From CALJIC01 sp039805565 (lineage in GTDB: Bacteria; Chloroflexota; Chloroflexia; Chloroflexales; Roseiflexaceae), in the NCBI GenBank assembly GCA_039805565.1, contig JBDLTZ010000022.1, forward strand, positions 1 to 13,062: a stretch of 13,062 nt of DNA, given 5' to 3'. Both the position numbers and the translations under genes were made by a program. Within the stretch, counting starts at the first letter, position 1, and the number at the start of each line of letters is the position of its first letter. This document shows, piece after piece, positions 1-5,553 of this stretch. The notes beneath the pieces are model-generated. The model had not been told where the DNA came from, did no database searches, and saw only the letters and a list, made by a program, of their open reading frames with translations.

Positions 1-6
1 CGGGGG

Positions 7-37
7 CTCACGCCTCACGCCTCAGCACTCACGCCTC
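7..37. repeat. Heptamer tandem array CTCACGC
   Basis: Four consecutive 7-nt units run from base 7: CTCACGC, CTCACGC, CTCAGCA, CTCACGC, then a partial CTC. The array lies just beyond the stop codon of the leftward membrane-protein gene, so it is intergenic. It may continue off the left edge. It has the same 7-nt period as the spacer arrays elsewhere in the window but a different unit sequence. Confidence 0.7.
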
Positions 38-48
38 GAAACGCGGCG

Positions 49-432
49 CTATACCGCCCGCGCCAGCACAATCCCACCGATGACGGTGGCGAGCAGCACG
101 GCGAGCGCGGTGAGCGGCGCCCAACGCCCCAGGGCCGAGAACGGGCCGCTCGGCTTCACCGCCATGTGCGCCACGCCCGCCGAGATCAGCCCGAGCAGGG
201 GGTGCAGGATGAACGGAAACGACAGGTAGTCCGCGCCGTTGACGATGCCGAAGATCCAGTAGATCAGCCCGAGCGTCGCCTGAATGTCCACCAGGATCGG
301 GAACAGCCGCGCGGCCCGCGGCACCTCCTGCCCCGGCCTCCAGACCACGGTGAGCCAGACGGCCACCAGGACGATCAGGATTGGCAGGACGCGCTCGCCG
401 AACAGGTTGTGGATGGTGAAGATGTTACCCAT
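49..432 (-). CDS. Small four-helix integral membrane protein, unknown function
   Basis: Predicted protein of 127 residues starting MGNIFTIHN. The ATG at 432 is preferred over an in-frame ATG 39 bases upstream because an AGAGGGGAG Shine-Dalgarno-like stretch lies about 6 bases before it. Hydrophobic segments at roughly residues 16-31, 42-62, 70-92 and 103-125 predict four membrane helices with short loops and almost no soluble domain. H8, H77 and H89 could be metal or heme ligands, but that is speculation. The gene follows the cytochrome c gene after 73 bp with no terminator or clear promoter between, so the two are probably co-transcribed and may act in the same membrane redox process. I do not recognise the family. 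Confidence 0.75.
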   Translation of the reverse strand: MGNIFTIHNLFGERVLPILIVLVAVWLTVVWRPGQEVPRAARLFPILVDIQATLGLIYWIFGIVNGADYLSFPFILHPLLGLISAGVAHMAVKPSGPFSALGRWAPLTALAVLLATVIGGIVLARAV

Positions 433-505
433 GCGCTCCCCTCTGCTAGACACACCACATATGTAGAGCAATACGACCGGATGGTTGAACGCTTTCTCGG
501 GGCGG

Positions 506-985
506 CTACTCTGCGGGCTGCTCCACGCGCGCCTCGGGAGGCCAGGTGCTCTCGATGTAGGAGAGCACCGCGCGGATCTCCGCGTCGCTCAGCGCCCCTG
601 CGAAGCCCGGCATGCCGTTGGCAGTGCCAGCCCGCGTGATCTCCACCAGCTCCGCGTCGCTCTTGGAGGGCGATGGGCCCGCCGCGCTCAGCGGCGGGGC
701 CAGCCCGTCGCCCGAGCCGCCGCTCCAGGCCGGGTGCCCCTCGAGGGTGGCGCCGTGACACACTGCGCAGGACTCGGCGTAGACGACGCGGCCGTCTGCC
801 ACGAGGCGCGCGTCGTCCGGGGCGAGGGTGATAATCCCGCCGCTGACGCCGCCCGCGTCCGGCCGGGCGCGGAAGGAGAGCGCGAGTACCCCGGCCATCA
901 ACAGCAGGACTGCACCCACGGCCACCGCCCGCATGTAGCGGCCGTAGACCCCGCGCGGTCGCGGCTGAGGAGCTGGCTGGCTCAT
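506..985 (-). CDS. Membrane-anchored class I c-type cytochrome
   Basis: Predicted protein of 159 residues. A short basic N-terminus (RPRGVYGRYMR) precedes one hydrophobic segment at about residues 18-37, giving a signal anchor with the heme domain outside the membrane. The heme attachment motif CAVCH is at residues 73-77, so His77 is one axial ligand. NGMPGF at 123-128 supplies Met125 as the likely sixth ligand. The remaining C-terminal part, LSDAEIRAVLSYIEST, is the usual final helix of small mono-heme cytochromes (cytochrome_CBB3/cytochrome c class I fold). It should carry electrons at the outer membrane face; the partner is not identifiable. The upstream ribosome site is weak (GGTAGGG, about 8 bases off). 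It leads a two-gene unit with the four-helix membrane protein and is divergent from dusB. Confidence 0.9.
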   Translation of the reverse strand: MSQPAPQPRPRGVYGRYMRAVAVGAVLLLMAGVLALSFRARPDAGGVSGGIITLAPDDARLVADGRVVYAESCAVCHGATLEGHPAWSGGSGDGLAPPLSAAGPSPSKSDAELVEITRAGTANGMPGFAGALSDAEIRAVLSYIESTWPPEARVEQPAE

Positions 986-1023
986 ATGGATACGCCCTAC
1001 CTTGTGAAATCTTTCGCACGGGC

Positions 1024-1052
1024 ATCTTACCAGCCAACGACCGGCGGCGCAA
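1024..1052 (-). promoter_or_regulatory. Promoter for the cytochrome c gene
   Basis: On the minus strand TTGCGC (1052-1047) and TAAGAT (1029-1024) are separated by 17 bp, and the -10 is preceded directly by TGG, an extended -10. Transcription would begin about 30 bases upstream of the GTG/ATG region of the cytochrome gene. The -35 element lies in the upstream region of the dusB promoter, so the two divergent promoters overlap. Confidence 0.55.
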
Positions 1053-1073
1053 GCGGGGGAGACGGCTCGTGCG

Positions 1074-1082
1074 TGCTATAAT
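1074..1082 (+). promoter_or_regulatory. Extended -10 promoter for dusB
   Basis: TGC followed by a perfect TATAAT (1077-1082). No -35 hexamer is visible at 16-18 bp, so the extended -10 would have to compensate. A start near base 1089 gives a leader of about 65 nt before the ATG at 1156. It also rules out the GTG at 1069 as the translation start. Confidence 0.6.
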
Positions 1083-1155
1083 GTCGAGAATGATACAGCA
1101 CGAGCAGAGCGAGACCCTGACCACGAGCGCGATGGCTCGGCAGGGCGTGGGAACG

Positions 1156-2175
1156 ATGAGCACAGGGTACGAGAGCCTGACCACCGGGTACATGGTGGGC
1201 GGCATCAGAGTTGAGCCAAATATAGTCCTGGCGCCGATGGTCGGCGTGACCGACAGCGTCTTCCGCCGCACAATCCTCGGTCTGGGCGGCTGCGGCCTCG
1301 TGAGCAGCGAGATGACCAACGCCGCCTCGGTGAGCCCGAAGATCCGGCGCCACCACCACCAGCTGGAGTTCCTGCCCGAGGAGCGGCCGATCACCATCCA
1401 GCTCAGCGGCAACGAGCCGGACCTGGTGGCGACCGCCGCGCGCACTGTCGAGGATCTGGGCGCCGATATCCTGGACATCAACTGCGGCTGCCCCTCGCCC
1501 AAGGTGGTGGGCGGTGGGCACGGCTCGGCCCTGCTGCGGGACCTGCCGAAGATGGAGCGCGTGCTACGGGCGGTGCGCGACGCCGTGCAGATCCCGGTGA
1601 CGCTCAAGTTTCGCGCCGGGTGGGATGACCAGAGCCTAAACTACCTGGACACCGCGCGCATGGCCGAGCAGGTTGGCATCGCCGCGCTGGCCCTGCACCC
1701 GCGCACCAAGGCCCAGGGCTACAGCGGCAGCGCCGACTGGTCGCGCGTGGCCGAGGTCAAGCGGGTGGTCGGCATCCCAGTGATCGGCTCGGGCGATGTG
1801 AAGGACGCCGCCGACGCGCTGCGACGCCTGGCGGAGACCAGCGCGGACGGCGTGATGATCGGGCGCGGCGCGATGTACAACCCCTGGATCTTCATGCAGA
1901 CCGCGCAGCTGCGCCGCGGCGAGACGCCCTTTGTGCCGGGACCGGCTGACAAGCTCGAGCTGCTGCTGCGCTACTTCGAGATGTGCCGCGAGGAGCTGGG
2001 GGACCGGCTGGCGCTCAACAAGCTCAAGCAGCTGATCGGCCAGTTTGGCGTCGAGCTCCCTGGCACCGCCGCCCTGCGCGAGTCGGTCTGCCGCTCGACA
2101 GACCCGGATGTGGCGCGCAGTTACCTGGAGCGGTTCTTCGCGCCGTACGTCGAGTCGGACGTCGCCACGGTGTAG
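1156..2175 (+). CDS. dusB: tRNA-dihydrouridine synthase (DusB-like)
   Basis: Flavoenzyme that reduces uridine in the D-loop of tRNA with NADPH via FMN. From the chosen ATG the product is 339 residues, a normal length for the family. Visible motifs: LAPMVGVTD at about 25-33 (FMN-binding first strand of the TIM barrel); DINCGCPSP at 107-115 with catalytic Cys112; GSALL at 123-127; KFRAGW at 151-156; HPRTKAQGYSG at 181-191 (His181 and Arg183 near FMN); IGSGDV at 210-215; and the phosphate-binding GVMIGRGAMYNPW at 232-244. A helical tRNA-binding domain follows. The open frame extends upstream to a GTG at 1069, but that region contains the promoter. M1 at 1156 has GGGA upstream; an ATG at 1192 is an alternative. 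The subfamily assignment DusB is likely but not proven. Confidence 0.93.
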   Translation: MSTGYESLTTGYMVGGIRVEPNIVLAPMVGVTDSVFRRTILGLGGCGLVSSEMTNAASVSPKIRRHHHQLEFLPEERPITIQLSGNEPDLVATAARTVEDLGADILDINCGCPSPKVVGGGHGSALLRDLPKMERVLRAVRDAVQIPVTLKFRAGWDDQSLNYLDTARMAEQVGIAALALHPRTKAQGYSGSADWSRVAEVKRVVGIPVIGSGDVKDAADALRRLAETSADGVMIGRGAMYNPWIFMQTAQLRRGETPFVPGPADKLELLLRYFEMCREELGDRLALNKLKQLIGQFGVELPGTAALRESVCRSTDPDVARSYLERFFAPYVESDVATV

Positions 2176-2197
2176 GATGAACGACGAACGCTAGACG

Positions 2198-2246
2198 GTC
2201 TACCGTCCGTGGTCTTCCATCCCTGGTCCTTCGTCCTTTGCCCGTT
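2198..2246 (+). repeat. Seven consecutive degenerate heptamers downstream of dusB
   Basis: In strict 7-nt phase the spacer reads GTCTACC, GTCCGTG, GTCTTCC, ATCCCTG, GTCCTTC, GTCCTTT, GCCCGTT. The consensus is near GTCCTTC, with the second and third positions (T/C then C) most constant. The first two units also make a small hairpin, GACGG/CCGTC at 2194-2207. The array ends where the next promoter begins. Confidence 0.65.
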
Positions 2247-2248
2247 TG

Positions 2249-2277
2249 TTGACACACCTGGGCGATTGGAGTACCAT
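2249..2277 (+). promoter_or_regulatory. Strong sigma70-type promoter upstream of the Xer recombinase
   Basis: A perfect TTGACA (2249-2254), a 17-bp spacer and TACCAT (2272-2277). This is the best -35/-10 pair in the window. The predicted start near 2284 gives an unusually long leader of about 160 nt before the ATG at 2443. Confidence 0.65.
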
Positions 2278-2340
2278 AACGCACGCGTCCCGCCCCGTTA
2301 TGTGTACCAACCGAACCGTTCACCACTCCTCGGCGCGAGC

Positions 2341-2367
2341 TCGCCCGCTGCGTAAGCAGCGGTGCGA
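2341..2367 (+). other. Leader hairpin with GUAA tetraloop upstream of the Xer gene
   Basis: TCGC plus CCGCTGC (2341-2351) pairs with GCAGCGG plus GCGA (2356-2362 and 2364-2367) around the loop GTAA (2352-2355). This makes 11 base pairs with one bulged T at 2363. GUAA is a GNRA-type tetraloop, a stable RNA fold. CTCC at 2326-2329 can further pair with GGAG at 2369-2372. The hairpin sits inside the predicted leader transcript, 76 bases before the start codon. Its function is unknown; no T-run follows, so it is not an obvious terminator. Confidence 0.55.
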
Positions 2368-2442
2368 CGGAGACCATAGAGAGCGACGTGCGCTACCAGC
2401 GGATCGCCTGTGACCGGCTGCGCCCACGCGCTGGAGACAGTG

Positions 2443-3435
2443 ATGGATGAACAGGTAGAGCTTTTCCTTCAGCACCTCACGGTGAAGCGTAACCTGGCTA
2501 TCAACACCACGGCCGCCTACCGGACCGACCTCGAGCAGTTCGGCGAGTTCCTGCGCCAGCGCGAGGTAGTCGGGTGGCTGGTCGTCACGCACGACGACAT
2601 CCTGGCCTTCCTCCTGTTCCTGCGCGAGCGGCGCTACGCGAGCTCTACCGTCGCCCGCCGCGCCGCAGCCGTGAAGTCCTTCTATGCCTTCCTGCTGGCC
2701 GAAGGCAAGATGCCGCACGACCCCACAGAGCAGATCGACTCGCCGAAGGTCGACCGCTACCTCCCCAAGGCGCTCTCGCCCGGCCAGGTGGATGAGCTGC
2801 TGGAGCTGCCGCTGCGCCAGCCGACCCCCGAGCGTCTGCGGGACAAGGCGATGCTGGAGCTGCTGTACGCTACGGGCATGCGCGTCAGCGAGCTGGTGGC
2901 GCTCAACGTGGGCGACCTGGACATGGAGGACGAGAAGGTGTTCTGCGCCGGGAAGGGTGGCCGCGAGCGGACGCTGCCGGTCAGCGGCTCGGCGCTCACC
3001 GCGCTCGAGGAGTACCTGGATATCGCCCGCTCGCAGCTCGCGCGCGGCGCGTCGCAGAAGTCGGACGCGCTGTTCCTCAACCACCGCGGCAAGCGCCTCA
3101 CGCGGCAGGGCTTCTGGCTGATCCTCAAGAACTACGCCGAGGAGCTGGGCCTGAGCGAGCTCACGCCGCACATGCTGCGTCACTCGTTCGCGGCCCACAT
3201 GGTCAGCGGAGGCGCCGACCTGCGCTCGGTCCAGGCGCTGCTCGGCCACGCGTCGATCTCCACCACCCAGATCTACACGCAGCTCACCCAGGCCCAGGTG
3301 GGAGCCGGTGGGCGGGCGAACGGCGGCACAGCTCACGCCGCTGCCGTGGGGGACAGCGCCGAGGCCCAGAGCCCCGCGGCTGACCTGGAGGGTGTCGAGG
3401 AGCAGGGCGTGCCGGTGGCGGTGGAGGGGGAGTAG
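2443..3435 (+). CDS. xerD: Xer-family tyrosine site-specific recombinase
   Basis: Predicted protein of 330 residues. The ATG at 2443 has GGAG six bases upstream and is preferred over an in-frame GTG at 2410. Residues 1-90 form the SAM-like core-binding domain; 105-285 form the catalytic domain. All six active-site residues are visible: Arg147 (ATGMRVSEL), Lys171 (GKGGRERTLP), His243 and Arg246 (HMLRHSFA), His269 (LLGHASISTTQ) and the nucleophile Tyr278 (QIYTQ). The GADLRSVQALLGH region is closer to XerD than XerC, but the distinction is soft. The role would be resolving chromosome dimers at dif with a second recombinase, which is not in this window. After Tyr278 the usual helix ending in a HPRA-like motif is missing. 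It is replaced by a Gly/Ala/Glu-rich tail of about 45 residues. No integrase-type context (tRNA, phage genes) is present. Confidence 0.9.
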   Translation: MDEQVELFLQHLTVKRNLAINTTAAYRTDLEQFGEFLRQREVVGWLVVTHDDILAFLLFLRERRYASSTVARRAAAVKSFYAFLLAEGKMPHDPTEQIDSPKVDRYLPKALSPGQVDELLELPLRQPTPERLRDKAMLELLYATGMRVSELVALNVGDLDMEDEKVFCAGKGGRERTLPVSGSALTALEEYLDIARSQLARGASQKSDALFLNHRGKRLTRQGFWLILKNYAEELGLSELTPHMLRHSFAAHMVSGGADLRSVQALLGHASISTTQIYTQLTQAQVGAGGRANGGTAHAAAVGDSAEAQSPAADLEGVEEQGVPVAVEGE

Positions 3436-3449
3436 GCCCAGGCGGGCAA

Positions 3450-3479
3450 TTGCGCCGCCCTGCCCGGCTGTGCTATACT
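3450..3479 (+). promoter_or_regulatory. Promoter of the T-box/glyS transcript
   Basis: TTGCGC (3450-3455), an 18-bp spacer and TATACT (3474-3479), preceded by TGC as an extended -10. The predicted transcript start near 3486 coincides with the first base of T-box stem I. Confidence 0.65.
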
Positions 3480-3485
3480 GGCGTC

Positions 3486-3746
3486 GCGGCGATGAAGCGG
3501 AGGAGTACCCGCCAGGTGGGCCGACAGCGAGCCGGGGGCAGTGAGAGCCCGGCGGTGGAGCGGCGGGGAAGGGCACCGTGGAGCTGTATCTCTGTTGAGC
3601 GACTAACCCCGCAGGGGTCTGGGTGGGGTCATAGGTGAGGGCCAGGCCCTCCCTTCGCCCCTCTCCCACAGGGTTAGTAACTGGGGTGGAACCGCGCGTC
3701 GCGCTTGACGCGTCCCCAGGCGATGTATCGTCGCCTGGGGCTTTTT
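3486..3746 (+). ncRNA. T-box riboswitch (glycine) in the glyS leader
   Basis: This leader RNA senses uncharged tRNA-Gly and permits transcription of glyS when charging is low. Stem I: base helix 3486-3490 with 3583-3587; kink-turn-like GAUGA at 3491-3495; helix 3497-3500 with 3576-3579; specifier loop with AGUA on the 5' side (3504-3507) and GAA-G-GGC-A on the 3' side; helix CCCGCC 3508-3513 with GGCGGG 3562-3567; apical helix 3531-3536 with 3548-3553. The specifier is GGC (3572-3574) followed by A; the overlapping GGG would also mean glycine. Only 14 nt separate stem I from stem III (3602-3609 with 3671-3678), so stems II and IIA/B are absent, as is usual for glycine T-boxes. The T-box sequence GGGTGGAACCGCG is at 3684-3696. 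The antiterminator is CTGGGG 3681-3686 with CCCCAG 3714-3719, a 7-nt bulge UGGAACC, and GCGCGTC 3694-3700 with GACGCGT 3707-3713. UGGA matches the UCCA end of tRNA-Gly. Confidence 0.93.
3714..3746 (+). terminator. Regulated intrinsic terminator of the T-box
   Basis: CCCCAGGCGA (3714-3723) and TCGCCTGGGG (3731-3740) form a perfect 10-bp stem with a 7-nt loop, followed by CTTTTT. The first six bases of the stem are the same bases that complete the antiterminator, so the two structures exclude each other. This terminator should operate when tRNA-Gly is charged. Confidence 0.92.
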
Positions 3747-3770
3747 GTTGCCCCGGGCTTGCAGGCCGAG

Positions 3771-3839
3771 GACAGTAGACCAAAGACCGCTGCGCTGGCC
3801 GTGGTCGCCCCTTGGTCATTCGTTCGTCCCTCGTCCGAC
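3771..3839 (+). repeat. Heptamer-type repeat between T-box terminator and glyS
   Basis: The spacer contains AGACCAA, AGACCGC on the left (3777-3790) and GTCATTC, GTTC, GTCCCTC, GTCCGAC on the right (3815-3839), with GTCGCCC at 3804-3810. The left half is the reverse complement type of the right half: GACCAA 3778-3783 can pair with TTGGTC 3812-3817, giving a large hairpin just upstream of the glyS ribosome site. The units are related to those at 2198-2246 and 7409-7478. Confidence 0.5.
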
Positions 3840-3850
3840 AGGAGGTTCCT

Positions 3851-5449
3851 ATGCCGGCGACAACACTCGAGCAGCTTGTGTCCCTCGCCAAGCGGCGCGG
3901 CTTCATCTTCCCCAGCTCCGAGATCTATGGTGGGCTCCAGGGCGTGTTCGACTACGGGCCGCTCGGGGTCGAGCTCAAGAACAACATCGTCGCCTCGTGG
4001 TGGCGCACCAACGTCTACGAGCGCGACGACATGGAGGGGCTCGACGCGTCCATCCTCATGAACCGCCTGGCCTGGAAGTACTCTGGCCACGAGGAGACCT
4101 TCAACGACCCGCTCGTGGACTGCCGCAGCTGCAAGGCCCGCTGGCGCGCCGACCACATCAAGGGCAAGTGCCCGAACTGCGGCTCCGCCGACCTGACCGA
4201 GCCGCGGCCGTTCAACATGATGTTCAAGACTCAGATCGGGCCGGTGGCCGACCCTGAGTCATTCGCGTACTTGCGCCCCGAGACCGCCCAGGGCATCTTC
4301 GTCAACTTCGGCAACGTGCTCAGCAGCACCAGCCGCAAGCTACCCTTCGGCATCGCCCAGGTGGGCAAGGCCTTCCGCAACGAGATCAACCCGCGCAACT
4401 TCCTGTTCCGCGTCCGCGAGTTCGACCAGATGGAGATCGAGTTCTTCGTCATGCCCGGCACCGACGAGGACTGGCACCAGCGCTGGCTCGATGACCGCCT
4501 GGCGTGGTGGGAGAGCATCGGCGTGCCGCGCAGCCGTATCAAGATCTACGACGTGCCGAAGGGGGACCTGGCGCACTACTCCAAGCGCACCTACGACCTG
4601 ATGTACGACTACCCGACGCTCGGCTACGAGGAGATCGAGGGGATCGCCAACCGCACCGACTACGATCTTGGCTCGCACAGCCGTGACCAGGAGAGCCTCG
4701 GGCTCACCGCGCGCGTCAACCCGAACCGCGACAGCATCGCCAAGCTGACCTACTTCGACCCCGAGAGCAAGCGCCACGTCGTCCCGTTCGTGGTCGAGCC
4801 CTCGGCCGGCGTGGGGCGCTGCTTCCTGGCGGTGCTCTCCGAGGCCTACGCCGACGAGATGGTCAAGGCACCGCCGCAGGAGAAGCTGGCCCCGGTGGCC
4901 GACGCGCTGCAGGCGTTTCTCAAGTCGGTGGGCAAGAGCGAGAAGATCAGCGCCGAGGCCCGCGACGCGATCCAGGCGCGCGGCGAGGAGATCGCGCGCG
5001 ACCTCCCGGGGAGCCTGCCGCTGGTCGATACGCTGCTGGCGATGCCCGGCGCGGACCAGATCGAGCTCGGCAAGAAGCTGCGCGGGCAGGCCCAGCCGCT
5101 GGCCGACGAGCACTTCCGCACCGTGCTCAGATTGAAGCCGCACCTGTCGCCGGTCAAGGCGGCCGTCTTCCCGCTCAAGCGCAACCACGACGGGCTGGTG
5201 GACACGGCGCGCGGCATCCGCAAGAACCTCCAGACGGCCGGGCGCATGCGCACGGTGTACGATGACACCGGGGCGATCGGCAAGCTGTACCGCCGGCAGG
5301 ACGAGATTGGGACGCCCTTCTGCATCACGGTGGACTTCCAGACGCTCGAGGACCAGACGGTGACGGTGCGCGAGCGCGACACGATGCAGCAGGAGCGCGT
5401 GCCGATGGCGGAGCTCCAGGCCTACATCGGCGAGAAGGTCGGCGCGTAG
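3851..5449 (+). CDS. glyS: Glycyl-tRNA synthetase, alpha2 (single-chain) type
   Basis: Charges tRNA-Gly with glycine in the cytoplasm. The product is 532 residues from an ATG preceded by a textbook GGAGG (3841-3845), 5 bases upstream; this excludes a TTG in frame at 3812. Class II motifs: catalytic domain from GFIFPSSEIYGG (17-28); zinc-type Cys91, Cys94, Cys107, Cys110; RPETAQGIF at 142-150; motif 2 with FRNEINPRNFLFRVREFDQMEIEFF near 175-199; motif 3 EPSAGVGR at 316-323. The anticodon-binding domain starts near 427 (LKPHLSPVKAAVFPL) and ends with RDTMQQERV. Between motif 3 and that domain, roughly residues 340-425, lies a helical, charged insertion of about 80 residues that shorter bacterial homologues such as the Thermus enzyme lack. 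Expression is controlled by the T-box in front. Confidence 0.97.
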   Translation: MPATTLEQLVSLAKRRGFIFPSSEIYGGLQGVFDYGPLGVELKNNIVASWWRTNVYERDDMEGLDASILMNRLAWKYSGHEETFNDPLVDCRSCKARWRADHIKGKCPNCGSADLTEPRPFNMMFKTQIGPVADPESFAYLRPETAQGIFVNFGNVLSSTSRKLPFGIAQVGKAFRNEINPRNFLFRVREFDQMEIEFFVMPGTDEDWHQRWLDDRLAWWESIGVPRSRIKIYDVPKGDLAHYSKRTYDLMYDYPTLGYEEIEGIANRTDYDLGSHSRDQESLGLTARVNPNRDSIAKLTYFDPESKRHVVPFVVEPSAGVGRCFLAVLSEAYADEMVKAPPQEKLAPVADALQAFLKSVGKSEKISAEARDAIQARGEEIARDLPGSLPLVDTLLAMPGADQIELGKKLRGQAQPLADEHFRTVLRLKPHLSPVKAAVFPLKRNHDGLVDTARGIRKNLQTAGRMRTVYDDTGAIGKLYRRQDEIGTPFCITVDFQTLEDQTVTVRERDTMQQERVPMAELQAYIGEKVGA

Positions 5450-5469
5450 CGCGGCCGATCGCGGGGTGT

Positions 5470-5499
5470 GAGCCGGGGCGCGTCAGGCGCACCCGGCTC
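5470..5499 (+). terminator. Hairpin downstream of glyS
   Basis: GAGCCGGG-GCGC (5470-5481) pairs with GCGC-CCCGGCTC (5487-5490, 5492-5499) around the loop GTCAG, with one bulged A at 5491: 12 GC-rich base pairs. It begins 20 bases after the glyS stop. Only a weak T-rich stretch follows, so termination is likely but not certain. Confidence 0.6.
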
Positions 5500-5505
5500 T
5501 TGCCA

Positions 5506-5511
5506 TATAAT
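5506..5511 (+). promoter_or_regulatory. Probable -10 element for the aminotransferase gene
   Basis: A perfect TATAAT 42 bases upstream of the ATG at 5554. No recognisable -35 is present, because that region is occupied by the glyS terminator hairpin. The call therefore rests on the -10 alone and its position. Confidence 0.4.
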
Positions 5512-5553
5512 GAGGCCGTGCCTTCGCCCTCATGTTGAAGGAAAGATGCCCTG

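Noticed and set aside
375..1607. Minus-strand open frame of 410 codons overlapping cytochrome c and dusB
   Set aside because: It reads through two confirmed genes in another frame or strand, with no coherent protein features.
2198..2246. Heptamer array considered as a CRISPR fragment or attachment site
   Set aside because: The units are 7 nt and contiguous, with no spacers, no cas genes and no flanking duplication. They fit a simple tandem repeat.
2443..3435. Tyrosine recombinase considered as a phage or island integrase
   Set aside because: No tRNA gene, att repeats or phage genes are adjacent. The neighbours are housekeeping genes, and the sequence is of the Xer type.
2320..3906. Minus-strand open frame of 528 codons across the Xer gene and T-box
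   Set aside because: It runs antisense to a catalytically complete recombinase and through the T-box. It has no recognisable domain or start signal.
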